Part shown: positions 6,979 through 15,216 of the stretch, in pieces | Layout: every line of letters starts with the position of its first letter | Numbering within the stretch: the first letter of the stretch is position 1 | Virus record (IMG/VR): IMGVR_UViG_3300005537_000002 | Location: 62,001-126,000 of that record | Length of the DNA stretch: 64,000 nt | Origin: a virus | Direction: 5' to 3' (one strand) | Notes under the pieces: model-generated | What the model was told of the DNA's origin: nothing | The model's database searches: none | The model's input: the letters and a program-made list of their open reading frames with translations, nothing else | Made by a program: the position numbers and the translations under genes

Positions 6979-8184
6979 TTGAGCGAAAAAAGGAGGGTAC
7001 GACTTTTAGGTATTAGTCTCATAGTAGTGATGGTGCTGTTCATAGTGGTGATGTCGCTACTATTATGGAACTTACTACTCAAACCTACGGAGGTAAAACA
7101 TCATATGACTCTTAATACTATGGGTGGCTATGTATTTCCGGACGACGCAGTTTGCGACGCACCTAGTCAGTACTCCGACGGAAGGGTTATCAATACTCTT
7201 AACGTCGAGTATCTACATGTTGATTCTGGTGGAGCACTTGTAACCCTGACTAGTGGGTGTAACGCGTATAACGACTCGAATGTAGCTTCTGTCAAAGCAC
7301 ACAGCAACAGGCAGTTCGTAACTGTCAGTGGGGATAGTGGTGGGTTTCAAGTACTCATAAGCGATACTCAGCTTACAAACACCTTTATCAGTACGGTACA
7401 AGCATTTCTCTCGAAGATAGGGTTTACCGGAGTTGAGTTGGACTTTGAGGACTTCGGTTCTTGGACTTCCTCTCAGTATGCCAGTTATGTAGCGTTCGTC
7501 AAACGTCTTAGTACTGAGTTGCATAGCACAGGGCACTTACTAGCTATCGACTGCCCAGCGATATCCGACCAAACCTATCAGAGCTACTATCCTCACTGGT
7601 CATATAAAGACTTCGACGGGGTTCAAGTAGAGTTACGCGTGATGGCGTACGACTACGAATACGACCAGGGTGCAGGTAATCCGATAGCGCCTATAGACTG
7701 GATCACCAACATTTGTAAGTGGACTAGGTCTCAAATCACTGATCCTAGTAGGATCACTATCATACTCAACTCTTACGGGTACCACGGAGTGAGAAATAAG
7801 TACGCCGCTAATCGAGATACATACAGCCAGTCAAAAGCCTACTACGGTTTTAATACAGCTTCAAGGGATGCTTCTTCTGGTGAGATGACTTGGTCTGTAG
7901 GGGGCGAGGTCTACTACTATACGGACAGCGAAACGTTGAACCAGAAAGTGACCGCTGTGCTAAACTCTGGTACGGGTATCAACAACATTGCCATCTTCCA
8001 CTTAGGTGGAGGAAACAAGTGGCCAACGGTTACTCCTCCACCTACACCGGTGTCCACACCAACAGTTACGAGTGACGTGTCTCCAGCACTCTCTTCTCTA
8101 CTGAAGTGGATGGAAGCCGAACTACCGAGTTGGTACGCAGCTAACTTCGACTCGACTGGAAAGTATATTGGAGGTAGTCACTAG
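6979..8184 (+). CDS. Membrane-anchored GH18-like glycoside hydrolase domain protein
   Basis: The TTG at 6979 follows GGAG by 8 bases and gives a short basic N-terminus (MSEKRRVR), one signal-anchor helix (about 9-33) and an extracellular domain. This domain has the GH18 chitinase-fold signature GVELDFEDF with Asp155 and Glu157, and a later VMAYDY strand. The pattern resembles YaaH-type spore proteins and the GH18-related half of PgaB. A proline/threonine linker (TPPPTPVSTPT) leads to a final 45-residue segment. It would act on an amino-sugar polymer outside the cell. The next genes are a two-helix membrane protein and a processive GT2 synthase, so a joint role in a GlcNAc-type polysaccharide is likely. 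It ends on the G of the next start codon (GTG 8184). Confidence 0.72.
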   Translation: MSEKRRVRLLGISLIVVMVLFIVVMSLLLWNLLLKPTEVKHHMTLNTMGGYVFPDDAVCDAPSQYSDGRVINTLNVEYLHVDSGGALVTLTSGCNAYNDSNVASVKAHSNRQFVTVSGDSGGFQVLISDTQLTNTFISTVQAFLSKIGFTGVELDFEDFGSWTSSQYASYVAFVKRLSTELHSTGHLLAIDCPAISDQTYQSYYPHWSYKDFDGVQVELRVMAYDYEYDQGAGNPIAPIDWITNICKWTRSQITDPSRITIILNSYGYHGVRNKYAANRDTYSQSKAYYGFNTASRDASSGEMTWSVGGEVYYYTDSETLNQKVTAVLNSGTGINNIAIFHLGGGNKWPTVTPPPTPVSTPTVTSDVSPALSSLLKWMEAELPSWYAANFDSTGKYIGGSH

Positions 8185-8651
8185 TGCCATCAACGTATTA
8201 CGAGGACTATGTAATACCTCCACCATTTACATTACCAGCTAAACAGGTTGGACAGATGACTCTACCGGAAGCGTTATCGATGGCACAGTGTGTAAGCGAC
8301 CCGTACGCTAAGAGGCGTAGGAAGGGGTATAGCATGATCACTGTGCTATATCTGCTGACGTATAGCGTGGTTGCGTTCGACATAGATAGTATAGTTTACT
8401 GGAACATCGAAACGTGGACCTTTCGAGTCGTGCTGTGGATAGCAGTTATGATAGTATGGGCTAACTTCGTTAGCGGAACCCTACGTATACGGCCGACTAG
8501 ACGGCAGGTTGTAGAGATGGCTACGACACTAAGTATGAAAGCAGTCTCGATCTCTAAGCTGGCACGCGGTCGGAAAATCTCTTTCCCAAAGGTTATACCA
8601 AACGAGGATACCACTACCTACTTAAGAGCCATTAAGCGGAAGCTAACGTGA
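8184..8651 (+). CDS. Two-helix membrane protein, PgaD-like in size and position
   Basis: The GTG at 8184 overlaps the preceding TAG by one base. The 155-residue protein has a proline-rich cytoplasmic N-terminus, two membrane helices (about residues 51-68 and 79-97) and a basic C-terminal tail. I see no named family motif. Its size, its topology and its place between a GH18-type protein and a processive GT2 synthase match PgaD, the small subunit that works with PgaC in poly-N-acetylglucosamine synthesis. The functional link is inference from layout. Confidence 0.5.
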   Translation: MPSTYYEDYVIPPPFTLPAKQVGQMTLPEALSMAQCVSDPYAKRRRKGYSMITVLYLLTYSVVAFDIDSIVYWNIETWTFRVVLWIAVMIVWANFVSGTLRIRPTRRQVVEMATTLSMKAVSISKLARGRKISFPKVIPNEDTTTYLRAIKRKLT

Positions 8652-9994
8652 GATCTGTTTATAAAAGTATTACGTATAGTGCATTGTGGATGGTTACGGC
8701 TGCTATAGCAGCTTCAACTAGGTTTATACAACCGCATCCATTCGATACGCCGTTTCTCGATACGATGAGACACGTTATAGTCTTCTTTGCGTCTATACTA
8801 CTAGCGAAATACTTCTTCTATATGGTAGTAGCTCCATTCTACGACGTAATAGAGAGTCGCAGAGTCGTTACTACGCTTATGGCGGACTACTACCCGTTAG
8901 TGTCAGTGATGATACCTGCCTGGAACGAAGAGGTAGGTCTACTAGGTACGGTCAAGACGCTACTAGACTCCACCTACAGACATGTGGAGCTCGTCATTGT
9001 GAACGATGGTAGCACAGATGGCTCGCACGCAATGATGCTCAACTTCGTCAGTAAGTATAACGAGCAGATGACTGACGTACCCGAGTACAAGCGCATACGT
9101 ATACTCTACCACTACCAACCAAACGGAGGCAAGGGAAGCGCACTAAACACAGCGATCCAACTGTCTCACGGAGCTATACTACTGTCCATTGACGCTGACT
9201 GTCACGTTCACGCCCGCTGTATTGAGGAGTTCGTGAACGCATTCCGTAACCCTAAAGTTATGGCTGCCGTCGGTAACGTGAGGGTAGGCAATACAAAGTC
9301 ACTCGTGGGTACAATCCAGTACCTAGAATATATCTTCGGATTCTACTTTAAGAAAGCGGACAGCTTGCTCAACACCATCTATATTATCGGTGGAGCGGCT
9401 GGTGCATTCCGGCGGGAAGTGTTTCAAGTGATTGGTGGGTATAATACCAAGAACATTACGGAAGACATTGAGCTATCCGTCCGAATACAGGAACAAGGTT
9501 GGAAAATCGTTTACTGTCCTGGAGCACTCGTACTAACTGAGGGAGCGTCTACACTCACAGGCTTGAAGAAGCAACGCTACCGTTGGAAGTACGGTCGGTT
9601 CCAAACGTTTATGCAGCATCGCAACTTGTTCTTCTCGACTGAGCGTAGGCATAACAAGTTGCTGTGCTGGGTGATACTACCGCTAGCGATATTTGGGGAG
9701 GTGCAACTCGGACTTGAGTTACTATTTATCACTATGCTATACGTATTCGCACTCCTATCGGGTGACTTCTCGGCATTTCTGAGTGGTGTATTTGTAGTCT
9801 CTCTCATGTTCGGCGTACAAGCACACGACAGTGGAGAGTTCAACATCAGCACTCTACTGCTAGCACCTATAGGGTGGCTACTATTCTACGTCACCACCTA
9901 CGTCGAGGTGTACGCACTTATCCGGAGTATATGGAATCTAATCCGCAAACGCGACGTACAGTGGCAGAAGTGGAAACGAACCGGTGTACAATGA
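8648..9994 (+). CDS. Processive membrane glycosyltransferase, GT2 (PgaC/NodC/HasA type)
   Basis: The protein is 448 aa. It has two N-terminal helices, then a GT-A domain: MIPAWNEEVGL, VNDGSTDGS, NGGKGSALN (UDP-sugar binding), SIDADCHV (DxD-like), TEDIEL (catalytic acidic pair) and QRYRW, the QxxRW motif that marks processive synthases. Two or more helices follow. Such enzymes polymerise UDP-GlcNAc or UDP-GlcA and extrude the chain. All key residues are present, so activity is expected. The GTG start overlaps the previous stop (GTGA). With the GH18-like and two-helix neighbours it forms a polysaccharide synthase cassette. A virus-encoded hyaluronan or chitin synthase, as in chloroviruses, is the nearest known parallel. 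Confidence 0.9.
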   Translation: MRSVYKSITYSALWMVTAAIAASTRFIQPHPFDTPFLDTMRHVIVFFASILLAKYFFYMVVAPFYDVIESRRVVTTLMADYYPLVSVMIPAWNEEVGLLGTVKTLLDSTYRHVELVIVNDGSTDGSHAMMLNFVSKYNEQMTDVPEYKRIRILYHYQPNGGKGSALNTAIQLSHGAILLSIDADCHVHARCIEEFVNAFRNPKVMAAVGNVRVGNTKSLVGTIQYLEYIFGFYFKKADSLLNTIYIIGGAAGAFRREVFQVIGGYNTKNITEDIELSVRIQEQGWKIVYCPGALVLTEGASTLTGLKKQRYRWKYGRFQTFMQHRNLFFSTERRHNKLLCWVILPLAIFGEVQLGLELLFITMLYVFALLSGDFSAFLSGVFVVSLMFGVQAHDSGEFNISTLLLAPIGWLLFYVTTYVEVYALIRSIWNLIRKRDVQWQKWKRTGVQ

Positions 9995-10017
9995 CAAACA
10001 AAGAAAAAGGGTTCACT

Positions 10018-10893
10018 ATGGCGGTGTGTATAAATTGTGGAAAAGGACTTTCTCTATGGAACAGACTTGTGAGACAGACCATATGCAGTGAATGTGGTGA
10101 ATACTTTCAGAACGAACGTTATAGGTGGCTGTCTGCGATCGAGAGGGACTTTTCTAGAGGAGGTGTATCCTTAGAGTTGGAGACCCAAATGTATCAACAC
10201 TTCCAAAGTATACATATGCCTGAGTATGAAGGCATCCCTGTCATAGAAAAGATGAGATACTTTAGAGAACTTTCGGAAGTGCAGTGGGGTAATGTACCAA
10301 CCATTCGTATAGATAGGCATCTAGACTCAGATGAGTACGCCTACTTCTCGTTCGAGACTACGTACTATAATAAACAGCTAAGACCCGTCGAGGGTATATT
10401 GGTAGGTACTAACAAGAAGTGCTACTTCCACCCCATATCTGGCGTAGGTGGAGTACATATCAATTGGGGTAATATAAGCCAAGTGAAGGAGGAGTCCGTA
10501 CGAGTATACACCCATCCCAGACCTCTACGAGGTGTTACAGAACAGTTGGTAGTCAAGAGGGTTTTAAGAATCTCCGTATCTGCCAGTTCCGGTGGAGGGG
10601 ATTACTACGTAAGAGACCCGTTTAAGGCTTGTATCTACATCGACACTCTTGTACGTATTTGGAAGAGACAACTAATCATTCGTAGAGAGTTAGGCACATA
10701 CGGAGACGTACCTAATCACGTAAAGTCTGATGTGTATAAACGAGATAAGGGATGCTGTCAACAATGCGGCTACAGTGGGGACTACATCGAGTATGACCAC
10801 ATCATACCTCGGAGTAAGGGAGGGTCGAATACGGTAGATAATATACAACTTCTTTGTAGGAGATGTAATTTGCAAAAGGGAGATAGGCTGTAA
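10018..10893 (+). CDS. HNH endonuclease with N-terminal zinc ribbon
   Basis: The ATG at 10018 follows AAAAAGG by about 7 bases; an ATG at 9991 overlapping the previous stop is the alternative. The N-terminus carries CINC...CSEC, a four-cysteine zinc ribbon. The middle 150 residues are unlike anything I know. The C-terminal 60 residues are a classical HNH nuclease: CCQQCG, EYDHIIPRSKGG and LLCRRCN. HNH proteins nick or cut DNA and in phages often act as homing endonucleases. The gene sits between two glycosyltransferase genes without disturbing them, as expected for a free-standing mobile gene. Confidence 0.85.
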   Translation: MAVCINCGKGLSLWNRLVRQTICSECGEYFQNERYRWLSAIERDFSRGGVSLELETQMYQHFQSIHMPEYEGIPVIEKMRYFRELSEVQWGNVPTIRIDRHLDSDEYAYFSFETTYYNKQLRPVEGILVGTNKKCYFHPISGVGGVHINWGNISQVKEESVRVYTHPRPLRGVTEQLVVKRVLRISVSASSGGGDYYVRDPFKACIYIDTLVRIWKRQLIIRRELGTYGDVPNHVKSDVYKRDKGCCQQCGYSGDYIEYDHIIPRSKGGSNTVDNIQLLCRRCNLQKGDRL

Positions 10894-10919
10894 CAACCAA
10901 AAAAAAGGAGGCATACGGA

Positions 10920-12167
10920 TTGAGTCCGTATACAGCAACCGTCAAGAAGAGACGGTCACGCAAACTATATACTAAGTACGATGCTATAGTACGGTGGGTA
11001 GTCGTGGCATGTGCTAGCATGTTGTTGAATGCAGCATTATTAGATGTCGCATTATGGATATACCCCTTACAGAGTCTGAGTCAGCTAGTAGTGTGGAATA
11101 CGCTGGTGTCAGCTATCGCTTCGATATGCGGCATGGTAGGGTATCGATTGTGGGTATTGGGGAGATACCGTATGCTAACAGCAGAGGAGTTCGGTAAATG
11201 TCTATCTATACTCACTTTCGAGTCTTTGGTGGACACGATGTTAGCTGTACTAAGCCAGTTCGCTAGTATTATGCTAGTGGGAGACTTATTACCCACTACT
11301 ACTATGAAACTAATTGCGGTTATAGGGACGTTCATCCTGTCCACTGTGCTACTTAAACAATGGATGGGTAAGAAGCCTGTATATGAGTGCATCATGAAAC
11401 CTTCTCGAGCGTCTATACGTAGACAACACTACACGTTGTCAGTCGTAATGGTAGCACAGGACAATGCGGATTATATTCAGCATACTGTACATCAAATGTA
11501 CGAGTCCCTAACGTACATGGTCGATGACTTCGAAGTCATCGTAGTCAACGACGGTAGTGCCGATCATACAGGTGTGCTGTTAGAGGCTATATCTATCATG
11601 ACCCCGCGAGTTAGGGTAGTGAATTACGCCAAACCTCGAGGATACTCTACAGCTTTAGCGACCGGACTCAAACTAGCGTGTAAGGAACTGACATTCATTA
11701 CCTCTTCAGACGACCAGTTCGACATACAGGATCTAGCGTTCTTCCTTCCGTATATGTGTGAGTACGACGCGGTTTTCGGTTACCCCTTCGGCGAGACTGG
11801 CAGTCGTTTCGAGAGATTCTGTACGTGGAGTTGGAGTACGTTAGTCAGTCGGACGTTCGGACTTAACGTAAGAGACGTCGACTGCGAATTCAAACTATTT
11901 AGAACTGACTTCTTTACGGACTATGAACTGACTGTCACTGACTCTCGCTTAGTGTATGTAGACATGTTGTATCAGTTAGCACAGTCGGATAGGTCGTATA
12001 CCGAAATGGGCGTACTACAAACACCAACTGTACTAGAACGTAAGAGAGACACAAGCCTGCTGAGCTTGGTTAAGAACGCGTCTGCACTACGAAAGTATGT
12101 TAAGGAACGGAAAATCAGTAGTTACGGGCACCACCTACACTCGAACGCTGCGATACGTACCTCTTGA
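10920..12167 (+). CDS. GtrA-like membrane domain fused to GT2 polyprenyl-phosphate glycosyltransferase
   Basis: The TTG at 10920 is preceded by AAAGGAGG. Residues 20-145 have four hydrophobic helices with the spacing of GtrA-type flippases. Residues 170-330 are a GT2 domain of the DPM1/GtrB type: LSVVMVAQDNADYI, VIVVNDGSADHT, RGYSTALATGL and SSDDQFDI (acidic pair). GtrB moves a sugar from a nucleotide donor to undecaprenyl phosphate, and GtrA flips it outward. Both functions appear joined in one protein here, in an order (membrane part first) that suits a lipid-linked donor maker. It may supply side-group sugars to the polymer made by the GT2 synthase upstream, or alter host surface glycans to block superinfection. 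Confidence 0.75.
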   Translation: MSPYTATVKKRRSRKLYTKYDAIVRWVVVACASMLLNAALLDVALWIYPLQSLSQLVVWNTLVSAIASICGMVGYRLWVLGRYRMLTAEEFGKCLSILTFESLVDTMLAVLSQFASIMLVGDLLPTTTMKLIAVIGTFILSTVLLKQWMGKKPVYECIMKPSRASIRRQHYTLSVVMVAQDNADYIQHTVHQMYESLTYMVDDFEVIVVNDGSADHTGVLLEAISIMTPRVRVVNYAKPRGYSTALATGLKLACKELTFITSSDDQFDIQDLAFFLPYMCEYDAVFGYPFGETGSRFERFCTWSWSTLVSRTFGLNVRDVDCEFKLFRTDFFTDYELTVTDSRLVYVDMLYQLAQSDRSYTEMGVLQTPTVLERKRDTSLLSLVKNASALRKYVKERKISSYGHHLHSNAAIRTS

Positions 12168-12193
12168 TTTCAACCGACTGGAACAATTATAAT
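12164..12193 (+). promoter_or_regulatory. Promoter TTGATT-18-TATAAT
   Basis: TTGATT at 12164-12169 overlaps the stop of the GtrA-GT2 gene. TATAAT is at 12188-12193 with an 18-base spacer, and the CCTCTTG and TATAATATAAATA flanks match the family. Confidence 0.8.
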
Positions 12194-12220
12194 ATAAATA
12201 ATGTATATCACAAAAACAAA

Positions 12221-12239
12221 TCGAGGGATAATCCCTCGA
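12221..12239 (+). promoter_or_regulatory. Hairpin in the 5' leader of the 12268 operon
   Basis: TCGAGGGAT (12221-12229) pairs with ATCCCTCGA (12231-12239) just after the expected transcript start. It lies between the promoter and the ribosome site. A 5' end hairpin may protect the mRNA from decay. Confidence 0.5.
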
Positions 12240-12267
12240 GCGTCCAGTAGTAAAGGAGCAGTCAGCA

Positions 12268-12651
12268 GTGTCAGATTTAGACTTGGACTATGCATACGAC
12301 AGAGAAAGTGACCCACAAACTGATACTTGTAACAAGTACAGAGTATCCGGTGTGGATCCGAACCATAGAGTAAAGGTACACGCAGGTCAGGGAGACAACC
12401 GCACCCCAGTTAGTACGGAACGTGTAGCTGGTGCGGAGCCTCAGTGGTCGAGTGATAGGGTACGAGAGGATGCAATCTACTTCGATATCACTCACTCCCA
12501 AAAAGATACTCCGTTCGACATCGAGATTGAGAGTAAGTCGGATGGAAAGAGAGTTGGCAGACTCGATGCCGTGGTCCATGACGGTGTTACGTGGATCGCA
12601 GACGAAACTGGTGAGTGTAGGGGTATGGGGAATGGATTCAGACGACCGTAA
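12268..12651 (+). CDS. Hypothetical acidic protein, 127 aa
   Basis: The GTG at 12268 is preceded by AAAGGAG at about 9 bases. The protein is rich in Asp and Glu, begins MSDLDLDYAYD and has no cysteine pair that forms an evident motif. It is the first gene after the promoter at 12164. I do not recognise it. Confidence 0.6.
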   Translation: MSDLDLDYAYDRESDPQTDTCNKYRVSGVDPNHRVKVHAGQGDNRTPVSTERVAGAEPQWSSDRVREDAIYFDITHSQKDTPFDIEIESKSDGKRVGRLDAVVHDGVTWIADETGECRGMGNGFRRP

Positions 12652-12678
12652 TAATCTAGCCCGAAAGGAGCGCCCTTA

Positions 12679-13185
12679 GTGGAAAGCACAGTTACGTACA
12701 CAGTCGAAATCAGGCCGCCAGCAAAGGGAATGGTAAATCCAGTAAAAGTGTTGCTGGCAGCAGTCAATGGTGGTAACCCTACGAAAGTGGAGCTACCGCC
12801 GAACTCTAGAATCGGTATCGACTGGGGCAGAACCTCAGACGGTATGATATCCGACGGTACGACCCTGCTAGGTATGATGATACTAGCGCACTTGTTTGAG
12901 GAGACCGAACAGGTCGTCTCGAACGTTAAGACCGGACAGAAGTTTACCTGTTACGATAAAGCCTATGGGACAGGTAAGTATCTAGGTAACCGCTCGAAAT
13001 CGAAGCGATACCTAGAATACTTCGTTAGGGAGTATCTATCCAGACGAACAAGAACGAGCGGGTTCAGCGTCACCAAAACTGAAATTCTGCGAATGGCTAA
13101 CTCACAAGAAGCCGCTATTCGCAAGTCGATTGCAGATGCCGGTGTCAAAGTACCTGCAGGCGCGAGAAAGGTTGCTACTGCATGA
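12679..13185 (+). CDS. Hypothetical protein, 168 aa
   Basis: The GTG at 12679 follows GAAAGGAG. The first half is beta-rich with Gly/Pro turns. The second half is basic and helical (RSKSKRYLEYFVREYLSRRTR, then SQEAAIRKSIADAG), which could suit nucleic-acid binding. No family is recognised. It overlaps the following DUF4031 gene by 4 bases (ATGA), suggesting translational coupling. Confidence 0.65.
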   Translation: MESTVTYTVEIRPPAKGMVNPVKVLLAAVNGGNPTKVELPPNSRIGIDWGRTSDGMISDGTTLLGMMILAHLFEETEQVVSNVKTGQKFTCYDKAYGTGKYLGNRSKSKRYLEYFVREYLSRRTRTSGFSVTKTEILRMANSQEAAIRKSIADAGVKVPAGARKVATA

Positions 13186-13505
13186 TCTACGTCGACTTCC
13201 TCATCAACCGTAGTACAGCAGGCGGAGGAAAACCACCAACTAAAAGCTGTAACATGTGGTCGAGCGAGCTAAACACTCCAGAAGGCTTGTTGGAGTTGCA
13301 TGAAGTAGCAGGACTACTAAGGGTACGTCAGTACTTTAGAGACCGACCCTACTTCCCACATTACGACCTCAACGAGAGCCAGCGTAAGCGGGCTCTCGCA
13401 CTGAGAAGGCCAGATGGTACTCCTTACGTCGAGGAAACGAGTTTGATCAACTTCTTCCGACCAAAAGCTCAATCAGTCGAGGAGGCTGTAAGCGTTCAAA
13501 GTTGA
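13182..13505 (+). CDS. DUF4031-like protein
   Basis: This 107-residue protein begins MIYVDF and carries MWSSELNTPEGLLELHEVAGLLRV followed by PYFPHYDLNESQRKRALAL. That corresponds to the DUF4031 layout, with an N-terminal D, a central W/H..L..A segment and HYDLTPSKRALA near the C-terminus. The family is common in phages and bacteria, and its biochemical role is unknown to me. The 3' end is inside the hairpin at 13488-13513. Confidence 0.7.
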   Translation: MIYVDFLINRSTAGGGKPPTKSCNMWSSELNTPEGLLELHEVAGLLRVRQYFRDRPYFPHYDLNESQRKRALALRRPDGTPYVEETSLINFFRPKAQSVEEAVSVQS

Positions 13506-13513
13506 ACGCTTAC
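13488..13513 (+). terminator. Perfect hairpin at the end of the DUF4031 gene
   Basis: GTAAGCGTTCAA (13488-13499) pairs with TTGAACGCTTAC (13502-13513), a 12-bp stem that spans the stop codon. The following bases (ATATTTG) are only weakly T-rich, so efficiency is uncertain. Confidence 0.55.
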
Positions 13514-13521
13514 ATATTTGT

Positions 13522-14127
13522 ATGATAGACAGTCACGCTAAGCTCGTAGTGAAGCATAAACACTCGAAGACTCATTTGGGTCCGGAAAAAGGATGGCACG
13601 AACACGTGCTACCGATAGCAACCATATACAGTGGACTGCAGGATAGTGACATAGTGAGTTGGTCTGTTCAAGTGTTCAAATCCCTCGTCGGAGAACCTCC
13701 TCCCGCTCCAAACGCTCAGTATGATAAGAAGTACTTACGGCTGCTTATGCCCCTAGTAAGCTGGGAGAAGCTAAACAGGGTCGTGTACGACCCTGTACTC
13801 CAACCCTGTGTGGAAATACAGGTAGGAAATCTGTCACTTATCTGCAGCGACGATCAAGAGTTCATCACTCCGGACATAGGTTGGATACCCCTAGACCAGC
13901 TGAAGCCCCGACAGTACATTATGATGAACACTGTACGCGGTAGAGCACAGTACGCTCGTATCTCTCAGATCAAGAGAGTCTCGTCTCGTACGGGCTATAA
14001 CTTAGACTGTAGAAACTTTGTAAGCAACGACTTTATTAGCAGGTCGCCACAATTCGTAGCCGGTTATCCCATACCGAAGCGAATAGCTATGGCTGAGATA
14101 CTCGACTCGCCCACAGACATTCTATAG
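13522..14127 (+). CDS. Hint-domain (intein-like) protein without splice residues
   Basis: Residues about 95-185 look like a Hint fold. Block B corresponds to ICSDDQEFITPDIGWIPLDQL, with the ITP-D-GW-L pattern and KPRQYIMM following. The C-terminal block resembles YNLDCRNFVSNDFISRS, where an intein would end in HN before the extein. The His-Asn pair is replaced by Ser-Arg and no N-terminal catalytic Cys starts the domain, so protein splicing is not expected. The first 90 residues are unrelated. The start is uncertain: ATG 13522 follows the 13488 hairpin and lacks a Shine-Dalgarno site. The active-looking methyltransferase gene begins 15 bases after its stop. Confidence 0.55.
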   Translation: MIDSHAKLVVKHKHSKTHLGPEKGWHEHVLPIATIYSGLQDSDIVSWSVQVFKSLVGEPPPAPNAQYDKKYLRLLMPLVSWEKLNRVVYDPVLQPCVEIQVGNLSLICSDDQEFITPDIGWIPLDQLKPRQYIMMNTVRGRAQYARISQIKRVSSRTGYNLDCRNFVSNDFISRSPQFVAGYPIPKRIAMAEILDSPTDIL

Positions 14128-14142
14128 AGGAGATGCACTGTC

Positions 14143-15207
14143 GTGTTAAAGCCATTCAGTCAAATCGTTAGAGTACCCTCTACGGTAGGGTCTCTACCCT
14201 ACATCACATCATACTACCAATCCCCCTCTTGTAAGACCCTACATACTAAGTTCTGGCCCCTAGTCGAACAGCACACACAGTTTATAACGCTCTCTGCTGG
14301 AAACGGTGGAGTTGCATACGAGGCTGCGAGTAAAGGACTTAAGGTTGCGGCATACGACCGTTCGGTGTACACGATACTCTCGCTAGACGACGTACTCAAC
14401 CGAGATACGCTACCTCAACTATCCTATGACCTGCCTACCAACGAGTGGTTCGAACGTTGGTGTTCTCCTATTACACCTAGTACCACCAACGTAGCACAAG
14501 AAGGCGTACTAGTTGCCAGACATACGACACAGTTAGCTCCACACCTTTCGCTCGAGACTGCTAAGTACCTAGACACCTTACTCATCTGCAAGAACTACTG
14601 GCCTCTATTGATGAGTTCGATTGGCAGAACGCTACTACAACTGTGCTCCAATCGGGGTGTACGCTGGTCGAACTTAATGCCAGACGGTAGATCGACTAGG
14701 GAACTTACACCGGAAGAAGCCTTTCACTCGATAGCTAGGAGCACCTGGCGTACGAAGATGTTCTCAGACAGTTTGGATCACCACCTCGAGCATAACCTGT
14801 TCCAGCACAGCCTATTTGATGACCTACTGTCAGACTTCAGAGACTCTATATACCCAAACACACTCGTACACATTGATCCGGTGTATCCTTGGGAGACCTC
14901 ACTATATGAACGCTCTCATCACTACTTCTGTATGTCAGCTATCGACAGTATCCTAGTGCAGTCGGAATCAGCGTCAGTTCGGTCACCTTCGTACTGGCCC
15001 TCTACTATCTCAACCGACCTGACACTTTGGTTAGCTTGGTTTGGTGAGAGGCTACGTCGACTAAAGGATCGTACGGAAGCTACAATCGTAGTGACGTTTG
15101 GGTATCCCACTCCGACTGTACTTGAGACTGCTAGGTATCTTACGTCGTTGCTCCCTACTGCTAGTTGGGAGCAGTCGATTGCTGGTTGCATGCTTGTTAT
15201 CCATTAG
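14143..15207 (+). CDS. D12-like DNA adenine methyltransferase
   Basis: The GTG at 14143 is preceded by AGAGGAG. In this 354-residue protein, residues 50-56 (LSAGNGG) followed by EAASKGLKVAAYDRS form a SAM-binding motif I with its acidic strand end. IDPVYPW at 244-250 (Asp245) is a motif IV of the D-P-P-Y type, which points to N6-adenine methylation. The overall sequence is divergent from textbook Dam. It is paralogous to the protein at 5004-6089 but keeps the better motifs, so it is the likely active copy. It could protect phage DNA alongside the 7-deazaguanine system. An HNH endonuclease gene follows 9 bases downstream, and the pair might be a homing or restriction-type unit. Confidence 0.62.
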   Translation: MLKPFSQIVRVPSTVGSLPYITSYYQSPSCKTLHTKFWPLVEQHTQFITLSAGNGGVAYEAASKGLKVAAYDRSVYTILSLDDVLNRDTLPQLSYDLPTNEWFERWCSPITPSTTNVAQEGVLVARHTTQLAPHLSLETAKYLDTLLICKNYWPLLMSSIGRTLLQLCSNRGVRWSNLMPDGRSTRELTPEEAFHSIARSTWRTKMFSDSLDHHLEHNLFQHSLFDDLLSDFRDSIYPNTLVHIDPVYPWETSLYERSHHYFCMSAIDSILVQSESASVRSPSYWPSTISTDLTLWLAWFGERLRRLKDRTEATIVVTFGYPTPTVLETARYLTSLLPTASWEQSIAGCMLVIH

Positions 15208-15216
15208 GAGCTGCCT

